Source: an uncultured Clostridia bacterium
GTDB lineage: Bacteria > Bacillota > Clostridia > Oscillospirales > Ruminococcaceae
Length of the DNA: 64,000 nucleotides
NCBI GenBank assembly: GCA_947628615.1
Contig: CANRAO010000002.1
Location: forward strand, 115,156-179,155
Reading direction: 5' to 3'
The notes under the pieces were generated by a model. It did no database searches. It was not told where the DNA came from and saw only the letters and a list, made by a program, of their open reading frames with translations. Position numbers and translations under genes: made by a program. Shown here in pieces: positions 42,856 to 52,895 of the stretch (positions within the stretch are counted from its first letter, which is position 1; every line of letters starts with the position of its first letter).

Positions 42856-43500
42856 ATGAGGAAAAACAATTCGCCGTATAATTCAAATTACAGAAACGGG
42901 CAATATCAAAATTACAATGGATCTGACAGACGCACAAATCCAAATAATCATTATGGAAATCCTCAAAGACCTCGCTATCCTGAAAATAGAAAAAAGCAGA
43001 ACACACCCGGATTATCACTGCTGATTAAACTTATATGTCTGTTAATTGCTGTTTTAATTGTCTATATAGTTTTGTATATAAACATATTCAGCTACAAGAG
43101 TGATATTACCGATGTTTTGACTTCTTCAGGGAGCAAAAGCGCAGAGATAATCGAGGACATAAAGGTTTCTGATGATCTCTATGTGTATGCCTATACAGAT
43201 AACGGAAAGCTATCGGCTTCTTATATTAAGATTAAAGGCTCGGGTTATAACAAAAGCTATAAGTGCCTGAAAAGGTGCGGTTCTCTTAATCTTGAAACCT
43301 ATCAAAAAGATATGCAGGGAAAGAAAATAAACTTTTCCTCAAAGGGTGATTTCCATTTTGGTCTGGATTTTTCAGGCAGCGAGCAATACGATCAGTTTGA
43401 AGAATACTTTAAGGAAAAAGACATAAACAATTACAAATCATGCCCTGTTAATATTGAGGGAATCAATCAGATATTTATAGTGTGGATGTGGAATAAATAA
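42856..43500 (+). CDS. Single-pass membrane protein of unknown function
   Basis: From the ATG at 42856 (AGGA eight bases upstream) the product has 214 residues. The first 60 are rich in Asn, Tyr, Gln, Arg and Pro ([20 protein letters not shown]). A single membrane helix follows (about 65-90, [20 protein letters not shown]), then an external domain of about 120 residues ([26 protein letters not shown]-like end). I recognise no family. Its place between acn and icd, 10 and 25 bases from its neighbours, means it is transcribed with them. Confidence 0.8.
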   Translation: MRKNNSPYNSNYRNGQYQNYNGSDRRTNPNNHYGNPQRPRYPENRKKQNTPGLSLLIKLICLLIAVLIVYIVLYINIFSYKSDITDVLTSSGSKSAEIIEDIKVSDDLYVYAYTDNGKLSASYIKIKGSGYNKSYKCLKRCGSLNLETYQKDMQGKKINFSSKGDFHFGLDFSGSEQYDQFEEYFKEKDINNYKSCPVNIEGINQIFIVWMWNK

Positions 43501-43525
43501 AATTACAAATGTGGAGGAAATTATT

Positions 43526-44746
43526 ATGGCAGAAAAAATCAAAATGAAAACGCCTCTTGTAGAGATGGACGGAGACGAAATGACAAGAATACTCTGGAAA
43601 TGGATAAAAGAGATACTTCTTGAGCCTTATGTAGACTTAAACTGCGAATACTACGATCTTGGCTTAAAGCACAGAAATGAAACGAACGACAAGGTTACAT
43701 TCGACAGTGCCGAAGCTACAAAAAAGTACGGTGTAGCAGTTAAATGTGCAACAATCACTCCGAATGCGGCAAGAATGCCCGAATACAACCTCAAAGAAAT
43801 GTGGAAATCCCCTAACGGAACGATAAGAGCTATCTTAGACGGAACCGTCTTCAGAACGCCAATTATCGTCAAGGGTATTTCTCCTTATATACCGACCTGG
43901 ACAAAGCCAATTACAATTGCCCGTCACGCATACGGTGATGTTTATAAGAATACAGAAATGCGTGTAGACAAAGACTCAAAGGCAGAGCTTGTTGTTACCG
44001 ATAAAGACGGTAACGAATCAAGAGAGCTTATCTATGATTTCTCTGACAGCGACGGCATTATTCAGGGTATACACAATAAGGACGAAAGTATCGCAGGCTT
44101 TGCAAGAGCTTGTCTAAACTACGGTCTTGATTTAAAGCAGGACGTATGGTTTGCAACAAAAGACACTATTTCAAAGAAATACGATCACAGATTCAAAGAC
44201 ATTTTCCAGGAAATATACGATAACGAATACAAAGAAAGATACGAAGCGGCAGGCATTGAGTACTTCTACACCCTTATCGACGACGCGGTTGCAAGAGTTA
44301 TACGTTCAAACGGCGGCTACATCTGGGCTTGCAAAAACTATGACGGCGACGTTATGTCTGATATGATTTCTACAGCTTACGGTTCGCTGGCTATGATGAC
44401 TTCCGTATTAGTTTCTCCTGACGGCATTTATGAATACGAAGCCGCTCACGGAACTGTTCAGAGACATTATTACAAATACCTAAAGGGAGAGGAAACCTCA
44501 ACAAACTCAGTTGCTACCATCTTTGCTTGGAGCGGTGCATTGAGAAAGAGAGGCGAACTTGACGATACACCGAATTTAGTTGATTTTGCAAACAAGCTGG
44601 AACAGGCTACCATCCAGACAATTGAGGACGGCGTTATGACAGGCGACCTTTATCTGCTTTCAAGTCTTGAAAACAAGAAAAAGGTTGACTCAGAAACCTT
44701 CTTAAAGGAAATAGGCAAGCGTTTAGACATACTTGTAAACGAATAG
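43526..44746 (+). CDS. icd: Isocitrate dehydrogenase (NADP-dependent type)
   Basis: The 406-residue product oxidatively decarboxylates isocitrate to 2-oxoglutarate. It belongs to the eukaryote-like homodimeric IDH group: [16 protein letters not shown] at the start, the metal-binding Asp residues in [24 protein letters not shown], and [12 protein letters not shown] with the adenine-phosphate region after it. The open frame begins at a GTG (43511), but GGAGG lies upstream of the ATG at 43526. It is followed by rex. Confidence 0.96.
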   Translation: MAEKIKMKTPLVEMDGDEMTRILWKWIKEILLEPYVDLNCEYYDLGLKHRNETNDKVTFDSAEATKKYGVAVKCATITPNAARMPEYNLKEMWKSPNGTIRAILDGTVFRTPIIVKGISPYIPTWTKPITIARHAYGDVYKNTEMRVDKDSKAELVVTDKDGNESRELIYDFSDSDGIIQGIHNKDESIAGFARACLNYGLDLKQDVWFATKDTISKKYDHRFKDIFQEIYDNEYKERYEAAGIEYFYTLIDDAVARVIRSNGGYIWACKNYDGDVMSDMISTAYGSLAMMTSVLVSPDGIYEYEAAHGTVQRHYYKYLKGEETSTNSVATIFAWSGALRKRGELDDTPNLVDFANKLEQATIQTIEDGVMTGDLYLLSSLENKKKVDSETFLKEIGKRLDILVNE

Positions 44747-44786
44747 ACACTAAAGTCAATAATTTATAGTTTAAGGGATGAGATCA

Positions 44787-45419
44787 GTGGCTAAAAATAG
44801 TGATATTTCAGCCTCAGTCATTAAAAGACTGCCCAGATATTATTCATATCTTGAGGATCTTATAGAAGAAAATGTTGAACGTATTTCTTCAAAGGAGTTA
44901 GCCGCCCGTATGAAAACGACTGCTTCGCAGATTCGCCAGGACCTAAACTGCTTCGGCGGTTTCGGTCAGCAGGGGTATGGGTATAACATAAAAGCTCTTC
45001 ATAATGTTATCGGCAGCATCTTAGGTGTTGACAAGGAATATAAAACAATTATGATAGGCGCAGGAAATCTCGGAAAAGCCGTTACTTCTCAGATAAGCTT
45101 CGAGAAAAAGGGCTGCAGACTTACCGCTATATTCGATATTGACCCCGATATTATCGGACAGACCGTTGCAGGTATCAAAGTTTTAAGCATAGACGAGCTT
45201 GAGGAATTCTGCAAGGAAAATCTGCCGTCTATTGCCGTTCTTTGCCTGCCAAAGAATAATGCCTTCAGCGTTGCAAAAAAGCTAATTGATCTCGGCGTTA
45301 AATCCTTCTGGAACTTTTCACATTTCGATTTGAACCTACACTTTGACAATATCATAGTTGAGAATGTGCATCTCGGCGACAGTCTTTTAACGCTGACATA
45401 TAAAACCAAAAACAAATAG
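44787..45419 (+). CDS. rex: Redox-sensing transcriptional repressor Rex
   Basis: The 210-residue repressor has an N-terminal winged helix (ISASVIKRLPRYYSYLEDL, RMKTTASQIRQDLNCFGGFG). The Rossmann domain follows, with GAGNLGKAV, the NADH-binding signature, and FDIDPDIIG. Rex leaves DNA when NADH rises relative to NAD+. The frame opens at an ATG (44778), but AAGGG would be too close to it, so the GTG at 44787 is preferred. The Rex operator before acn suggests that it represses its own cluster. Confidence 0.96.
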   Translation: MAKNSDISASVIKRLPRYYSYLEDLIEENVERISSKELAARMKTTASQIRQDLNCFGGFGQQGYGYNIKALHNVIGSILGVDKEYKTIMIGAGNLGKAVTSQISFEKKGCRLTAIFDIDPDIIGQTVAGIKVLSIDELEEFCKENLPSIAVLCLPKNNAFSVAKKLIDLGVKSFWNFSHFDLNLHFDNIIVENVHLGDSLLTLTYKTKNK

Positions 45420-45443
45420 CCCCGAGCCGGCGGAGGCACTCCG

Positions 45444-45487
45444 TCTTTGGAAAGTTTGTAAAATCTTTTACATTTGTACAACGGGCA
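45444..45487. repeat. Third, partial copy of the intergenic repeat
   Basis: AAAGTTTGTAAAATCTTTTA and CATTTGTACAACGG match the cores of the repeats at 37792 and 37889. The GAGCCG and GGCACTCCGTC blocks just upstream also echo the sequence before copy 1. Confidence 0.6.
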
Positions 45488-45525
45488 GGTCAGCTATATA
45501 CAAAAACAGACTTTATCTACAATCA

Positions 45526-45573
45526 TAAACGCTATGTAAAGGAGTTATCCTGATACATGGCGTTTTTTCTTAT
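45526..45573 (+). terminator. Terminator of the acn-rex cluster
   Basis: AACGCTATGTA pairs with TACATGGCGTT (one G-U) and is followed by TTTTTT. Confidence 0.8.
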
Positions 45574-45576
45574 GCT

Positions 45577-45612
45577 AAAAAGTCCGATTAATTGTTTTCA
45601 ATCGGCTTTTAA
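45577..45612 (+). terminator. Second hairpin terminator before pstS
   Basis: AAAAGTCCGATT pairs with AATCGGCTTTT around TAATTGTTTTC and runs into a T-rich tail, directly after the first terminator. Confidence 0.65.
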
Positions 45613-45630
45613 TTTCTGACAATCAACTTG

Positions 45631-45658
45631 TTATTACTCACTTTACATACATTTTACA
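45631..45658 (+). promoter_or_regulatory. Pho box-like direct repeats before pstS
   Basis: TTATTA (45631), TTTACA (45642) and TTTACA (45653) recur every 11 bases with 5-base gaps, matching the TTHACA-N5-TTHACA pattern of PhoP boxes in Gram-positive bacteria. A TATGAT/GATAAT -10 candidate follows. phoPR-like genes lie at the end of the same locus. Confidence 0.7.
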
Positions 45659-45747
45659 ATACTATGATAATAGATTTGATGTAGCTGTTTTAAAATACAG
45701 CTATAGCCTAAAAGGTTATGACAAAATATTTAAAGGAGATTTAAAAT

Positions 45748-46557
45748 ATGAAAAGAAAAATTATAGCGCTTACTCTTGCCGCAGCAGCGGCGCTGACCGC
45801 ACTGACCGGATGCTCTGAAAAAGCAACGGGAACAGTGGCTACAGACGGCTCTACATCTATGGAAGAAGTAATTGGCGTACTCGGCGAGGCGTTTATGGAC
45901 GACAACGAAGGTATCACTTTCACCTACAATCCGACAGGCTCTGGCTCAGGAATACAAGCCGTTCAAGAAGGTCGGTGTGACATAGGTCTTTCCAGCAGGA
46001 GCTTAAAAGATGAGGAAAAGGAAAGCGGACTTACCGAAACAGTTTTAGCGTATGACGGAATTGCAATTATTGTACACCCCGACAATCAAGTAAAAGATTT
46101 AGATGTGGAAACCATTTCAAAGATTTATAAAGGTGAAATCACTAACTGGTCAGAGGTTGGCGGAAAAGACTCTGAAATCGTTCTTATCGGACGTGAGGCA
46201 GGAAGCGGTACAAGAGATGGATTTGAGTCTATTACCGAAACAGAGGATCAATGCAAGTACCGTCAGGAACTTACTTCAACAGGCGATGTTATAACCACAG
46301 TTTCTCAAAACTCTGATGCTATAGGATATGCCTCATTGGCTTCCGTAAACGACAGCGTCAAAGCACTGTCAGTAGGCGGTGTTTCGCCAAGCGAATCTAC
46401 TATCAAAGACGGCACCTATGTTATACAGCGTCCTTTCGTGCTTGTTACAAAAAATGATACTAAACTTTCCGAGGCTGCTCAGAAATTCTTTGACTTTGCC
46501 ACATCTGACGATGCAGTTGAACTTATCTCAAAAGCAGGCGTAGTTGCAGCAAAATAG
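45748..46557 (+). CDS. pstS: Phosphate ABC transporter, substrate-binding lipoprotein
   Basis: The 269-residue product has a lipoprotein signal ending in LTALTGC (Cys about 22), then the PBP-like phosphate-binding fold. TDGSTSMEEVIGVLGEAF, NPTGSGSGIQAVQ and GREAGSGTRDGFE contain the usual phosphate-contact Ser, Thr and Arg residues. AAGGAG precedes the ATG. It is the first gene of pstSCAB-phoU, directly after the Pho box-like repeats; a hairpin after it may make it more abundant than the other components. Confidence 0.95.
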   Translation: MKRKIIALTLAAAAALTALTGCSEKATGTVATDGSTSMEEVIGVLGEAFMDDNEGITFTYNPTGSGSGIQAVQEGRCDIGLSSRSLKDEEKESGLTETVLAYDGIAIIVHPDNQVKDLDVETISKIYKGEITNWSEVGGKDSEIVLIGREAGSGTRDGFESITETEDQCKYRQELTSTGDVITTVSQNSDAIGYASLASVNDSVKALSVGGVSPSESTIKDGTYVIQRPFVLVTKNDTKLSEAAQKFFDFATSDDAVELISKAGVVAAK

Positions 46558-46565
46558 CGCATTGC

Positions 46566-46604
46566 AATCGGCGGCAGAAACTAATTACCGCCGATTTCAT
46601 TTTT
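46566..46604 (+). terminator. Hairpin with T tract between pstS and pstC
   Basis: AATCGGCGG pairs with CCGCCGATT and is followed by TCATTTTT. It is likely a partial terminator, or an mRNA 3' stabiliser for pstS. Confidence 0.65.
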
Positions 46605-46621
46605 AGGAAAGGAAATAAAAA

Positions 46622-47491
46622 ATGAAAAACAAAAAGCAAATATTGGAAACCGCTATTCATGGCATATTTCTCGTTCTCGGTCTAATAACTGTCGGAAGCG
46701 TTCTGCTTATCACGATCTACTTGGTTATCGCCGGAATTCCGGCAATTCGTGAAATCGGATTGTTTAAATTCCTTTTTAATGACACATGGAAGTCTACCGC
46801 ACAGCCTCCCTCTTTCGGAATATTGCCGTTTATTCTGACGAGTATTTACGGAACGGCGGGAGCAATTATTCTGGGTGTTCCTATCGGTTTTCTGACATCA
46901 GTATATCTTGCAAAACTGGCTCCGCCGAAAATGAGATCAGTGGTTTCTTCTGCTGTAAGCCTGCTGGCAGGCATACCTTCAGTTGTTTACGGTTTGGTCG
47001 GTATGCTGATACTTGTACCGGGGATCCGAAAACTGTTTCATATTCCTGACGGCTCAAGTCTTTTGGCGGCAATTATAGTACTCGCAATTATGATATTGCC
47101 ATCTATTATAAATGTATCCATTACGGCGCTTGAGGCTGTGCCAAAGGAATATGAGGACGCTTCTCTTGCCTTGGGAGCAACACCTATTGAAACATATTTC
47201 AGGGTATCTTTTCCTGCTGCAAAAAGCGGAATAGCAGCGGCAGTAGTGCTTGGCGTGGGCAGAGCCATCGGCGAGGCAATGGCGGTTATGATGGTATCCG
47301 GTAACGCTCCGAATATGCCCTCCCTGTTTCAGAGCGTTCGCTTCCTCACGACCGCAGTAGCAAGTGAAATGTCCTATGCCAGCGGCTTACAGCGAGAGGC
47401 ACTGTTTTCCATTGCACTGGTGCTGTTTTTGTTTATTATGCTGATAAATGCGGCACTAAACTTCTTCTTAAAACGAAGTAAGGAGGGCTAG
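46622..47491 (+). CDS. pstC: Phosphate ABC transporter permease PstC
   Basis: The 289-residue permease has six predicted membrane helices and the binding-protein-dependent transport loop EYEDASLALGATPIETYFRV, which contacts PstB. IPSVVYGLVGMLIL and GRAIGEAMAVMMVSGN are typical of PstC. AGGAAAGGA precedes the ATG. It is separated from pstA by three bases. Confidence 0.95.
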   Translation: MKNKKQILETAIHGIFLVLGLITVGSVLLITIYLVIAGIPAIREIGLFKFLFNDTWKSTAQPPSFGILPFILTSIYGTAGAIILGVPIGFLTSVYLAKLAPPKMRSVVSSAVSLLAGIPSVVYGLVGMLILVPGIRKLFHIPDGSSLLAAIIVLAIMILPSIINVSITALEAVPKEYEDASLALGATPIETYFRVSFPAAKSGIAAAVVLGVGRAIGEAMAVMMVSGNAPNMPSLFQSVRFLTTAVASEMSYASGLQREALFSIALVLFLFIMLINAALNFFLKRSKEG

Positions 47492-47494
47492 GAA

Positions 47495-48351
47495 ATGAAA
47501 AATCAGATTTCAATGAAAAGAAGATCATACATAAATATTATGCGTATACTGATGGCAGTTTCCGCCGCACTTACCTGTGCTCTTGTCTTGTTTTTAGTGA
47601 TATATGTACTGGCAAAAGGCATTCCAAATATATCTTGGAAATTGCTTACAACAGGACCCAGCTATCTGTCTGAACAAATCGGAATACTACCCGATATTTT
47701 GAATACAGTATACTTAATTATTGCAACATTAATAATAGTTATCCCGCTCGGTGTGGGAGCGGCAGTCTACCTGACAGAATACGCAAAAAACCAAAGAATA
47801 GTTTCCGTAATTGAATATGCGGCTGAAACGCTTTCTGGTATTCCGTCTATAATATACGGACTTGTAGGAATGTTGTTCTTTTGCCAGTTTTTAAATATGC
47901 AGACCTCGCTTATTGCAGGCTCTTTGACATTAGTAATTATGAATCTTCCGACTATTATGCGTACAACTCAGGAAAGCCTGAAAACCGTTCCGCAAAGCTA
48001 TCGTGAAGGCGCTTTTGGTCTCGGAGCCGGTAAATGGCGTGTTATTCGCACAGTAGTACTACCAGGATGTATTGACGGTGTGATTACAGGTTGTATTCTC
48101 TCAGTAGGAAGAATTCTTGGAGAATCAGCAGCGCTGTTATTCACGGCTGGCTTTGCACACGCACTCAACGGATTTATTGAGGGTCTTGGCAGTGCAGGAG
48201 CGTCACTCACCGTTGCATTGTATGTTTATGCAAAGGAGCAGGGAGAATTCGGCGTTGCATTTGCAATAGCCGCAATCTTAATGATTTTGACGCTTATCAT
48301 CAATCTTCTTGCCGCACTTGTCGGCAGATATTTTAAGAAAAGGAGAAGTAT

Positions 48352-48355
<4 letters not shown>
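47495..48355 (+). CDS. pstA: Phosphate ABC transporter permease PstA
   Basis: The 286-residue partner permease has six hydrophobic segments. The ATPase-contact loop is [20 protein letters not shown], and [14 protein letters not shown] and [15 protein letters not shown] match PstA. Its stop overlaps the pstB start (ATGA), indicating translational coupling. Confidence 0.95.
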
Positions 48356-49106
<751 letters not shown>

Positions 49107-49107
<1 letters not shown>

Positions 49108-49748
49108 TGAGAAATCGTTTCGACGAACAGCTTGCTCTTTTAAACCAAGAACTTATCAAAATGGGATCATTATGCGAGGAGGTTATTGCTCTTGCATCTT
49201 CCGCTTTAACCAAAGGCGACAGCAAACTTGCCGCCAAAGTAGCACCCCTTGATCGGGAGATAGACGAAAAAGAGAGAAGTATTGAAGCTATATGTTTAAG
49301 ACTTCTACTCCAGCAGCAGCCAGTAGCACGTGATCTTAGACAAATATCTGCCGCTCTTAAAATGGTGACCGATATGGAACGTATCGGGGATCAGGCTGAG
49401 GATATTGCAGAGATCATCACATCATTAAATATACGTCCGCAAGCGGAGCATACTCAGATAAGTGAAATGGCAAAAGCGACGATAAAGATGGTAACAGACA
49501 GCGTGGACGCATATGTAAAACAAGATGTCAAATTAGCTGAGAGTGTAGCCAACTATGACGATGTTGTAGATGATTATTTCAACGAAATAAAAGAAAGTTT
49601 GATTGATTTGATTGCCAAAAATCCGTCTAATGGAGAGTATGCACTCGACCTTTTGATGATCGCCAAATATTTTGAACGTATTGGAGATCACGCCACTAAT
49701 ATTGCAGAATGGGTACTGTTTTCTATTACAGGAAAGAAAAAGGTATAA
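49107..49748 (+). CDS. phoU: Phosphate-signalling protein PhoU
   Basis: The 213-residue product consists of two PhoU three-helix domains, with the metal-binding repeats MERIGDQAEDIAEI (about residue 91) and FERIGDHATNIAEW (about residue 190). PhoU links PstB activity to the sensor kinase and keeps the regulon off when phosphate is plentiful. The start overlaps the pstB stop (TAATG). Confidence 0.95.
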
Positions 49749-49763
49749 GCAAATTTCAAGCTA

Positions 49764-49792
49764 TTGATATATGGTGTGAAGTGCAGTATAAT
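49764..49792 (+). promoter_or_regulatory. Promoter of the phoP-phoR-like pair
   Basis: TTGATA (49764-49769) and TATAAT (49787-49792) are 17 bases apart, allowing expression of the regulators independently of pst. Confidence 0.7.
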
Positions 49793-49824
49793 ATAATTAT
49801 AATTTATGTTAAAGAGGTGTAAAG

Positions 49825-50499
49825 ATGATTTTTTGTGTAGAGGACGATAACGGTATCCGTGATTTAATGATATACACTTTAAATTCAGCAGGATTTGAAG
49901 CAAAAGGATTTACCAATGGTTCCTCTCTCTTTGACGCCTTGAAAACCAAAACTCCCCGTCTTATCATGCTTGATATTATGCTCCCAGGAGAAGACGGTAT
50001 TGAAATATTAAAACGACTGCGTTCAAATAAAACAACTTCAAATATTCCGATAATTATGGCTACTGCCAAAAGCACTGAATATGACAAGGTCATCGGTCTT
50101 GATCTTGGAGCGGACGACTATCTTGCAAAACCGTTTGGAATGATGGAAATGGTTTCCCGCGTGAGAGCGGTATTACGCCGTTCTGAGCCAAAAGATACTG
50201 ATAAAATTTTACGAGTTGGAAACTTGTTGCTGAATACAGATGAGCATAAGGTAATGGTAGGCGGCAAGCAAGTTCAGCTAACATTAAAGGAATATGATAT
50301 CCTTAAAAAATTTATGGAGAATCTCGGCAGAGTATTCACACGAGATCAACTGATTCAAAGCATATGGGATTCCGATTACGTTGGGGAAACAAGAACTGTA
50401 GATGTTCACATAGGCACACTGCGAACAAAGCTCGGCGTCTGCGGAGACTATATTGAAACAGTGCGTGGTGTCGGCTATAGGATGGAGGAGAAATTATGA
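49825..50499 (+). CDS. phoP: Response regulator, OmpR/PhoB family (PhoP-like)
   Basis: The 224-residue regulator has a receiver domain (about residues 1-120) with CVEDD and the phospho-acceptor Asp in LIMLDIMLPGEDG. A Thr in MATAKS and Lys in YLAKPFG follow. The C-terminal OmpR-type winged helix is seen in LTLKEYDILKKFMENLGRVF and VDVHIGTLRTKLG. Its position after phoU and beside a PhoR-like kinase supports phosphate control; the repeats at 45631-45658 are a likely target. It overlaps the kinase gene by four bases. Confidence 0.92.
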   Translation: MIFCVEDDNGIRDLMIYTLNSAGFEAKGFTNGSSLFDALKTKTPRLIMLDIMLPGEDGIEILKRLRSNKTTSNIPIIMATAKSTEYDKVIGLDLGADDYLAKPFGMMEMVSRVRAVLRRSEPKDTDKILRVGNLLLNTDEHKVMVGGKQVQLTLKEYDILKKFMENLGRVFTRDQLIQSIWDSDYVGETRTVDVHIGTLRTKLGVCGDYIETVRGVGYRMEEKL

Positions 50500-52151
50500 C
50501 AAAGCGTATTTTTCGTTCAATCTGTTTTGTGGCGCTCGGAATTTTTCTTGCGTCTGTTACACTGATTATGGGTGCGCTTTACGATTATTTTTCAAATGTT
50601 CAGCGTGGTCAGCTAAAAATGCAGACGAACCTTGCCGCACAAGCTGTTGCAAATGAGGGTATGGAATACTTTGAAGGGTTGGATACAAATTCATATCGCA
50701 TAACCTGGATAGGAACTGACGGTGATGTATTATATGACAGCACGACCGATTCTAATGAAATGGAAAACCATTTAGAGCGTGAGGAGATTAAAGAGGCGCT
50801 TTCAGAAGGCTTTGGAGAAAGCTCAAGATATTCCGTCACCTTAATGGAACGTGCACTATACTGCGCTAAGCGTTTGCCGGACGGCACAGTGCTAAGGCTT
50901 TCGGTCTCGCAAAACACCCTGCTGACACTTATATTGGGTATGATGCAGCCAATCTGCGTTATATTTGTGTTAGCTGTTATACTATCGCTTGTGTTGGCTT
51001 ATCGCTTATCAAAGAAAATATTAAAACCACTGAATGAATTGAATTTGGATGAACCGCTGAAAAACGACTGTTATGATGAATTGTCCCCGCTTCTTAGGCG
51101 CATTGACATTCAGCAGCGGCAAATCAAGCAAAAGAGCGGCGAATTAAAGCAGAAACAGAAGGAGTTCAAAGCGGTAACTGAAAATATGGTAGAAGGTATA
51201 ATTCTGTTAAATGCTAAAGGAAATGTAATAAGTATTAACCGTGCTGCAAAACGACTGTTCAAAACAGATAAATCCTGCATTGGACAGCATATTCTGTCAG
51301 TCAATCGCAGCATTGAAATATCCGATCTGCTTGACAAATCTGAAAGAGGTCTTCACGCTGAAAAGATGATGAAGCTGTCAGGCTGCATATACCAACTATC
51401 AATAAGTCCGATTATTTCAGATGATGAATTATATGGAGCCGTTTTGCTGGCACTGGACGTAACTGAAAAAGAAAACGCCGAGCAAATGCGTCGTGAATTT
51501 ACGGCAAATGTTTCGCACGAGCTCAAAACACCTCTTCATACTATAGCCGGATCAGCGGAACTTTTAATGAACGGCGTAGTCAAAGATTCCGACCGAATGG
51601 ACTTTTATACCCGTATTCATGGTGAAACCCAGCGTATGATTCGATTGGTGGAGGATATTATCCGACTGTCTCATTTAGACGAGGATTCATATGATATGAA
51701 ATCTGAAGAAATTGACCTATACACACTGGCTGATGAAACCTTAAAGGCTTTATCATCAGAAGCAAAAAACGCAAATGTTACAATGTCGCTTAACGGACAA
51801 TCAACTGTAGTTCAAGGTATACCGCAGTTATTGCAGAGCATAATCTACAATTTATGTGACAATGCCATCAAGTATAATCACAGCGGCGGAACAGTCACTG
51901 TGACAATCAAAAATCATGAGGATTCTGTTGCTGTTTCAGTTGCCGACACGGGCATTGGTATTTCTCCTGAGCATCAGGAGCGTATTTTTGAGCGTTTCTA
52001 TCGGGTAGATAAAAGCCGTTCAAAAGAACTTGGCGGCACCGGATTAGGGCTTTCAATTGTTAAGCACGCGGCGAAACTTCATGATGCGGAATTATCCGTA
52101 AACAGTGCTTTGAACAAAGGAACTACAATTACAGTGACATTTCCTAAATAA
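50496..52151 (+). CDS. phoR: Sensor histidine kinase (PhoR-like)
   Basis: The 551-residue membrane kinase has a first helix at about residues 7-30 and an external domain to about 145. A second helix follows (TLILGMMQPICVIFVLAVIL), then a coiled region, a PAS-type domain (about 225-320) and the catalytic core. The phospho-acceptor His is in FTANVSHELKTPLHT. ATP-binding boxes are IIYNLCDNAIKYN, VADTGIGISPEHQERIFERF and GTGLGLSIVKH. It is co-translated with the response regulator and probably reads phosphate status through PstSCAB/PhoU. A terminator follows. Confidence 0.92.
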   Translation: MTKRIFRSICFVALGIFLASVTLIMGALYDYFSNVQRGQLKMQTNLAAQAVANEGMEYFEGLDTNSYRITWIGTDGDVLYDSTTDSNEMENHLEREEIKEALSEGFGESSRYSVTLMERALYCAKRLPDGTVLRLSVSQNTLLTLILGMMQPICVIFVLAVILSLVLAYRLSKKILKPLNELNLDEPLKNDCYDELSPLLRRIDIQQRQIKQKSGELKQKQKEFKAVTENMVEGIILLNAKGNVISINRAAKRLFKTDKSCIGQHILSVNRSIEISDLLDKSERGLHAEKMMKLSGCIYQLSISPIISDDELYGAVLLALDVTEKENAEQMRREFTANVSHELKTPLHTIAGSAELLMNGVVKDSDRMDFYTRIHGETQRMIRLVEDIIRLSHLDEDSYDMKSEEIDLYTLADETLKALSSEAKNANVTMSLNGQSTVVQGIPQLLQSIIYNLCDNAIKYNHSGGTVTVTIKNHEDSVAVSVADTGIGISPEHQERIFERFYRVDKSRSKELGGTGLGLSIVKHAAKLHDAELSVNSALNKGTTITVTFPK

Positions 52152-52161
52152 AGTATAAAAC

Positions 52162-52207
52162 AAAAAGCAGGCCTTACCGCTCATAGGTAACAGCCTGCTT
52201 TTATTTT
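52162..52207 (+). terminator. Terminator of phoPR
   Basis: AAAGCAGGC pairs with GCCTGCTTT, with an inner TTACC/GGTAA pair, followed by TATTTTA. Confidence 0.8.
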
Positions 52208-52276
52208 ACGTATAAATTTTGCAATAACTTCAATAGCTAACTTAATAATGCTTTAAATGAAACAAAGCAAATAATT

Positions 52277-52867
52277 TTAAGTCTGCTTATCAAGAGTAAG
52301 TCCGTAAGACGGCATAAATTCCTCTAAGAACACGTCCGCCTCTTTGACATTCATATCTTTTATAATTTTTAAGGTCGCACTCTCAGCATCGCTGAAATCC
52401 TTGTTGCCCATCTGTTTTTCCTCAACGCATTTGATAAGAGCCGATATTTTATCCGCTGCTTTTACAAGCTCCCAAAGCTCACTTTCGCTTTCATCTTTGA
52501 AAAGTAAGGGTCTGTATTCCTCTTTGATGTCATCGGGAAGATAGGACAAAAGCTGATTGCTTGCATTGTTCTCAATTTCAGAATAAGCAGACTTTATATT
52601 CTTATTATAATACTTAATGGGGGTAGGCAGATCGCCTGTAATTATTTCAGGCGTGTCGTGATACATAGCCAAAAGAGCAACTCTCTCAGGGTTTACATTT
52701 CCGCCGAAGCGTTTGTTTCTCAAAACCGCAAGAAGATGTGATATAAATGCAACATCAAGAGAATGTTCGCTTATGTTTTCCGTTACGGTATTTCGCATCA
52801 AACTCCAACGGTTTATATATTTCATTCTCGAAATGATAGCGAAAAACTTACTGCTTTTCATTTTCAA
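52277..52867 (-). CDS. HD-domain 5'-deoxynucleotidase, YfbR-like
   Basis: The 196-residue product has the HD-domain pattern of YfbR: SEHSLDVAFISHLLAV (first His), LLAMYHDTPEIITGDLPTPIKY (the HD pair and the YfbR-specific continuation), and a late Asp in LVKAADKISALIKC. Relatives dephosphorylate deoxynucleoside 5'-monophosphates. It lies after, and on the opposite strand to, the phosphate locus. Good family match; substrate by analogy. Confidence 0.9.
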   Translation of the reverse strand: MKMKSSKFFAIISRMKYINRWSLMRNTVTENISEHSLDVAFISHLLAVLRNKRFGGNVNPERVALLAMYHDTPEIITGDLPTPIKYYNKNIKSAYSEIENNASNQLLSYLPDDIKEEYRPLLFKDESESELWELVKAADKISALIKCVEEKQMGNKDFSDAESATLKIIKDMNVKEADVFLEEFMPSYGLTLDKQT

Positions 52868-52895
52868 TCCGCCCTTAAATCAAAGTTTCTTGCCA

